A stretch of 14,672 bases of DNA from an uncultured Akkermansia sp. GTDB lineage: Bacteria > Verrucomicrobiota > Verrucomicrobiia > Verrucomicrobiales > Akkermansiaceae. The notes beneath the pieces are model-generated. The model was not told where the DNA came from and searched no databases. It saw nothing but the letters and a program-made list of their open reading frames with translations. The position numbers were made by a program, and so were the translations under genes. Positions 11,652 to 14,672 of this stretch are shown piece by piece. The stretch lies in contig CAJGCV010000051.1 of NCBI GenBank assembly GCA_904501915.1, positions 1-14,672 on the forward strand, given 5' to 3'. Every line of letters starts with the position of its first letter. Position 1 is the first letter of the stretch.

Positions 11652-14333
11652 TCAGAACGCGACACGCACGCCCACCTGGCCGTCAACGCTGTGCGAATCG
11701 CCACGGAAGATGCACTCTGCCGTACCGAAGAGCGACACAGTATTGCTCACCGGCACATCAAGCCCAACACCGATTTCCCAGCCCCAGCGGTCGCGCTGGG
11801 CGCATTCCTGGCGGTAGTCATACCCGTCCATGCGCAACTTCACCGCCGGGTTCACATCACCCACAGAGCCTGTAGCCCCCGCCTGCAGCATGAACAAGCC
11901 GGCGGGTGCATCATTCCAGGGGGTAAGCTGCATACTGTAACGCGCCCCCATGAGCACATCCGTTGCCCAGGCATCCTGGTCGCGCATGTAGAGCGGGGCA
12001 ACCCCGCCACGTTCGCGCACGCTGTCCATGTGGTTCCAGGAGGTCTGCACCGCACCAAAAAGCTGTACGGTGGCAGATTCCGTCTGCATCACGCGGTACG
12101 CCACCTCGTGCATGAAGTTGATGGAGTAACCGTCAGCATCCGACGAATGCGCATTCCAGCGCTTCATATCGTGCGTATGAAGGCCCATGCCCAGCGAGGT
12201 GGCAAATGTCCAGCGGTCCACACCATACAAGCTGTACACATCCAGGCGGGTGTTATCCTCATGCCTGCGGGCAGAGTGATCCGTATCCAGGCTTGTGCGG
12301 CCGTAGGAAAGCGCCACACCCATCGTGGCTGTATCGCTTGCCATGTATTCAGCCACCAGCAAGCCACCGGCCTCTGCGCGGTCATATCCATCACCGTGAG
12401 AATCAGCGTCCACCTTGGTCTGCGCATAGAACCCCTGCACACCCACACGCCAGCGGCGCACATCCGTCACCTCCATGGGTGAAGCAAGGCTCATCCCCTT
12501 CTCATCAACCATGCCATTTTCCACATAAGTAGTAGTGCGGCCCAGCGAATGCCCCATGCCCATACTGGCGCGTAAGCGGCGCAAGTGCCCCATATTACCG
12601 TCAATCTGACTGCTCATGGCAGTGGCGTACTCATGACCACTGAGCGCATTCAACGCAGCTTTCACCGCACCCTCGTCGCGCGATTCAACCAACGCAGCCA
12701 GCTCCTGCGAAGCGGCACCATCCGCCTTCATCTCCTGCAACACCGCATAAAAACGGCGCTGGTTCGGGGAGAGCGACAACGTGCCGGCATTCAGTTCACG
12801 GATATAGAGCACACCATCCTCCATATTCCACAACTGAGACGACACCGTGCCACCATTGAGCGTTACAGTCAGATTCTCCGCACTATCCACATCATCAAAC
12901 CCGAACACCGTGACACCCTCGGCATCATCCCCCACATTCAGCACATTGATGGTCGAACCGGCTGCAAAAGTCAGGCTCTTGCCGGTAAGCGCCGTACCAT
13001 TACTGCCGTTCATATCCACATTCAACGTGCCGCCCTGCACCGCAAGGCTTTCCACCCCGTTAATGACCCCGGTCTGCGTATTCAGCGTGCCATTCTGCGC
13101 CACGGTTATGGAAGTTCCCTCGGCGGCATTCGTGAGCGACTCAAGCGTCGTACTGCCGTTATTCACATTCACCGCCGTAAAATCAGCCAGACGCACCGTG
13201 CCGGTGTATGCCGTATCAGCAGAGCCGAAATCAATACTCTTTTCTCCCCCCACCGTGCCTGCCGCTGCAGCAGCCGAATTATCTGAACCGCCGTTCAGCG
13301 TTCCCAGCACCTGAGCAGAATCTCCCACCAGCACAATGGAAGTACTGCCACCCACCTGGTCATTCATACCGGCTGCATACACATCACCATGAATCGTGCC
13401 GCCGGAAATGGTCACCTTCGTATCATTCGTCACTACGGCAGCGCCCTCATGATACATACCGCCGCCGTATACATTGCCGGTAATCTCACCACCGGAAATC
13501 GAAATCTCCGTGGAATCAACCGTCGCCCGCCGTGCACCGGCGTACACATCACCAATCACTTGCGTTGCATCGCCGGATATATTGATACTCACCTTACCAT
13601 CCACCCCATCAAAGGAACCACCAGCACCGCGGATGGCATCCTGCTGCCCGGCCTGGCCGACCGTGCCGCCGGTTACATTAATGGTGATACCTCCGGTACC
13701 CACATTATGCGAGCCCGCAGCCTCACCCTCACTCGTCGTGTTGCCACCGCGAATCTGCCCCACTGTGCCACCGGAAACATTAATTTCCACCGCACTCACC
13801 TGCCCGGGCGAATAGGCAGGCAGCGCATTCGTGGAATCCGTCATATTGGCACCACCAATCAGCGTACCCACATTACCTCCGGAAATATTGTGCGTAATCT
13901 TACCGGCCGTCACATCCGAATACACGTAAGTACCATACAGAGCCCCCACATTACCACCTTCCATATTGATGACAATATCACGCGTATCGGCCACTCCGTC
14001 CAGATACGGCACCTCGTTCACCCCGCTGTTCACAAACGGCACAGAATAAGGCGCCGCCACATAATCCGCATTTGTGGCATCTGTAATAGTAGTGTTGATA
14101 TCGAACACTGCCGCATTCCCGCTTCCGCTCACCAGCGTTGCCGTGCGGGTTACCCCCGTCACATCCGGGGGCATCTGATATCCCCCCACCAACTCACGCC
14201 GTGTACCATCCAGATACGCCTGCTTATCCGTCGTTTCATCCGCCTTACTGCTCATCGTGCCAGCCACCACCACAAACGCAGCAGTACTCAGCAACGCCAG
14301 AATTCGTTTATTCTTTATCTTCATAATGTTCAT
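11652..14333 (-). CDS. Autotransporter with beta-helix passenger and C-terminal barrel
   Basis: An 893-residue type V secretion protein. The start is MNIMKIKNKR; a second ATG three codons in (14324) is equally plausible. The signal peptide is positively charged, then ILALLSTAAFVVVAGTMSSKA with cleavage near 31. The passenger has short repeats built on ISGG-x-V/I-x-G-x-V/I-Y/I-G-G (about 120-345; for example INVSGGTVGQIRGG and ISISGGEITGNVYGGG), then a second beta-rich part rich in 'GTLN/GGTLNV' turns (about 375-510). A helical linker NQRRFYAVLQEM...ALNALSGHEYATAMSSQ (about 523-590) follows, then the outer-membrane barrel (about 620-893), ending in VGVRVAF with the terminal phenylalanine used by the BAM complex. 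No catalytic protease triad or adhesin motif is evident, so the surface function is unknown. Akkermansia-like bacteria carry many such proteins (recall). Confidence 0.92.
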   Translation of the reverse strand: MNIMKIKNKRILALLSTAAFVVVAGTMSSKADETTDKQAYLDGTRRELVGGYQMPPDVTGVTRTATLVSGSGNAAVFDINTTITDATNADYVAAPYSVPFVNSGVNEVPYLDGVADTRDIVINMEGGNVGALYGTYVYSDVTAGKITHNISGGNVGTLIGGANMTDSTNALPAYSPGQVSAVEINVSGGTVGQIRGGNTTSEGEAAGSHNVGTGGITINVTGGTVGQAGQQDAIRGAGGSFDGVDGKVSINISGDATQVIGDVYAGARRATVDSTEISISGGEITGNVYGGGMYHEGAAVVTNDTKVTISGGTIHGDVYAAGMNDQVGGSTSIVLVGDSAQVLGTLNGGSDNSAAAAAGTVGGEKSIDFGSADTAYTGTVRLADFTAVNVNNGSTTLESLTNAAEGTSITVAQNGTLNTQTGVINGVESLAVQGGTLNVDMNGSNGTALTGKSLTFAAGSTINVLNVGDDAEGVTVFGFDDVDSAENLTVTLNGGTVSSQLWNMEDGVLYIRELNAGTLSLSPNQRRFYAVLQEMKADGAASQELAALVESRDEGAVKAALNALSGHEYATAMSSQIDGNMGHLRRLRASMGMGHSLGRTTTYVENGMVDEKGMSLASPMEVTDVRRWRVGVQGFYAQTKVDADSHGDGYDRAEAGGLLVAEYMASDTATMGVALSYGRTSLDTDHSARRHEDNTRLDVYSLYGVDRWTFATSLGMGLHTHDMKRWNAHSSDADGYSINFMHEVAYRVMQTESATVQLFGAVQTSWNHMDSVRERGGVAPLYMRDQDAWATDVLMGARYSMQLTPWNDAPAGLFMLQAGATGSVGDVNPAVKLRMDGYDYRQECAQRDRWGWEIGVGLDVPVSNTVSLFGTAECIFRGDSHSVDGQVGVRVAF

Positions 14334-14495
14334 AGGGCTGGCGGTTCTGCTCAGCCGTTCTGCGCGAGCTTACCGCAGTTAGAACTTATGATTCAAGACG
14401 TTAGAATATATATTAATCACTCATCCATTCTTTCGCATGCGCACATACCCACATCATTTCCGTTAAATATCATACCATTCCACTTGCAATAAAAG
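14334..14495 (-). promoter_or_regulatory. Autotransporter upstream region with spaced direct repeats
   Basis: This AT-rich gap holds the probable promoter of the autotransporter gene. The best pair is weak: TTGAAT (14396-14391) and TAAGCT (14372-14367), 18 bp apart, with an AT-rich block TTAATATATATT upstream that could be an UP element. Two identical heptamers GTTAGAA (plus-strand reading, 14378-14384 and 14400-14406) are exactly 22 bp apart and overlap this promoter. Nearer the gene, 10-mers GCGGTTCTGC (14341) and GCCGTTCTGC (14354) repeat at 13 bp. A 5-bp stem GGCTG/CAGCC (14336-14356) lies directly before the start codon. No Shine-Dalgarno sequence is seen. Confidence 0.4.
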
Positions 14496-14672
14496 TTATT
14501 CAACGTATTGCATTTTTAGCCTTGCATCAGCATTCGTAATGCTGTCGTACTCGTGGTAGTATGAGAAAGAAAATATTTTAGTTTCTGAATTGTACTGGAA
14601 TACAAGAGGAACCTCATTCGGAATGTAAGGAACATATGCGTTAGGCATTGCAAATCCCATGCCGGTTATAGC
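14496..14672 (-). CDS. 3' end of an unidentified AT-rich gene (runs off the window)
   Basis: Reading the minus strand from the window edge, one frame stays open for 58 codons to a TAA at 14498-14496. The sequence has protein-like composition: GMGFAMPNAYVPYIPNE, VPLVFQYNSETKIFSFSYY, then HEYDSITNADARLKMQYVE at the C terminus. It is rich in Tyr, Asn and Phe, with beta-strand-like alternation. The upstream part lies outside the window, so neither start nor length is known, and I do not recognise the family. Its base composition is visibly more AT-rich than the neighbours, which may indicate acquisition from elsewhere. It has the same orientation as the autotransporter gene, 162 bp before it. No hairpin with a T-tract follows the stop. 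It could also be a decayed remnant. Confidence 0.55.
   Translation of the reverse strand, partial: AITGMGFAMPNAYVPYIPNEVPLVFQYNSETKIFSFSYYHEYDSITNADARLKMQYVE

Noticed and set aside
13389..14492. Long plus-strand open frame opposite the autotransporter passenger (with others at 11250-12482 and 12585-13286)
   Set aside because: Composition heavy in His, Arg, Ile and Thr is the typical antisense shadow of Gly/Val/Asp/Asn-rich repeats; the minus strand encodes a complete autotransporter.

Overview
The window is a gene-dense, moderately GC-rich bacterial chromosome segment from a Gram-negative (diderm) organism. It encodes an autotransporter with a C-terminal beta-barrel, a KdsD-type arabinose-5-phosphate isomerase (the first step towards Kdo in lipopolysaccharide) and several exported proteins. 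My best guess is the Verrucomicrobiota, perhaps an Akkermansia relative. The grounds are the style of the autotransporter, a secreted protein carrying what looks like a verrucomicrobial 'PPDF...YDPETKTLTM' domain, and the near absence of Shine-Dalgarno sequences. This placement is inference from recall, not from a search.

Layout. A tRNA-Pro(GGG) on the minus strand (30-103) diverges from a seven-gene plus-strand run (207-8008): argC, a sigma-54-type response regulator, a polytopic membrane protein resembling GT-C glycosyltransferases, xseB, dxs, a secreted TPR protein and recO. Gaps of 20-23 bp separate the first four genes. The last three junctions overlap (23, 4 and 1 bp), so the run is probably one operon. 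It ends at a stem-loop built from the converging ends of recO and the next gene.

Everything after 8014 is on the minus strand. In transcription order it is: the 3' end of an unidentified AT-rich gene (14672-14496), a large autotransporter (14333-11652), efp (11498-10929, own promoter and strong terminator), kdsD (10809-9841), rpsF (9717-9439, own terminator) and an exported coiled-coil protein (9321-8014). That last protein carries a very recent 240-bp in-frame tandem duplication.

How the genes fit together. The plus-strand operon mixes arginine synthesis (ArgC), isoprenoid precursor synthesis (Dxs), DNA metabolism (XseB, RecO), signalling and a membrane protein, so it is housekeeping and not a dedicated pathway. 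The minus-strand genes serve translation (RpsF, EF-P), the envelope (KdsD, autotransporter) and an export-dependent function of unknown type.

Most notable points: the tRNA and argC promoters share one -35 element back to back; good -10 boxes sit only 9-10 nt from the start codon at argC and efp, with weaker cases at two other genes, implying leaderless or nearly leaderless mRNAs; EF-P has arginine at the loop-tip position 34; and the secreted repeat protein shows mostly amino-acid-changing differences between its two fresh copies. I saw no CRISPR array, insertion sequence, prophage or defence system.
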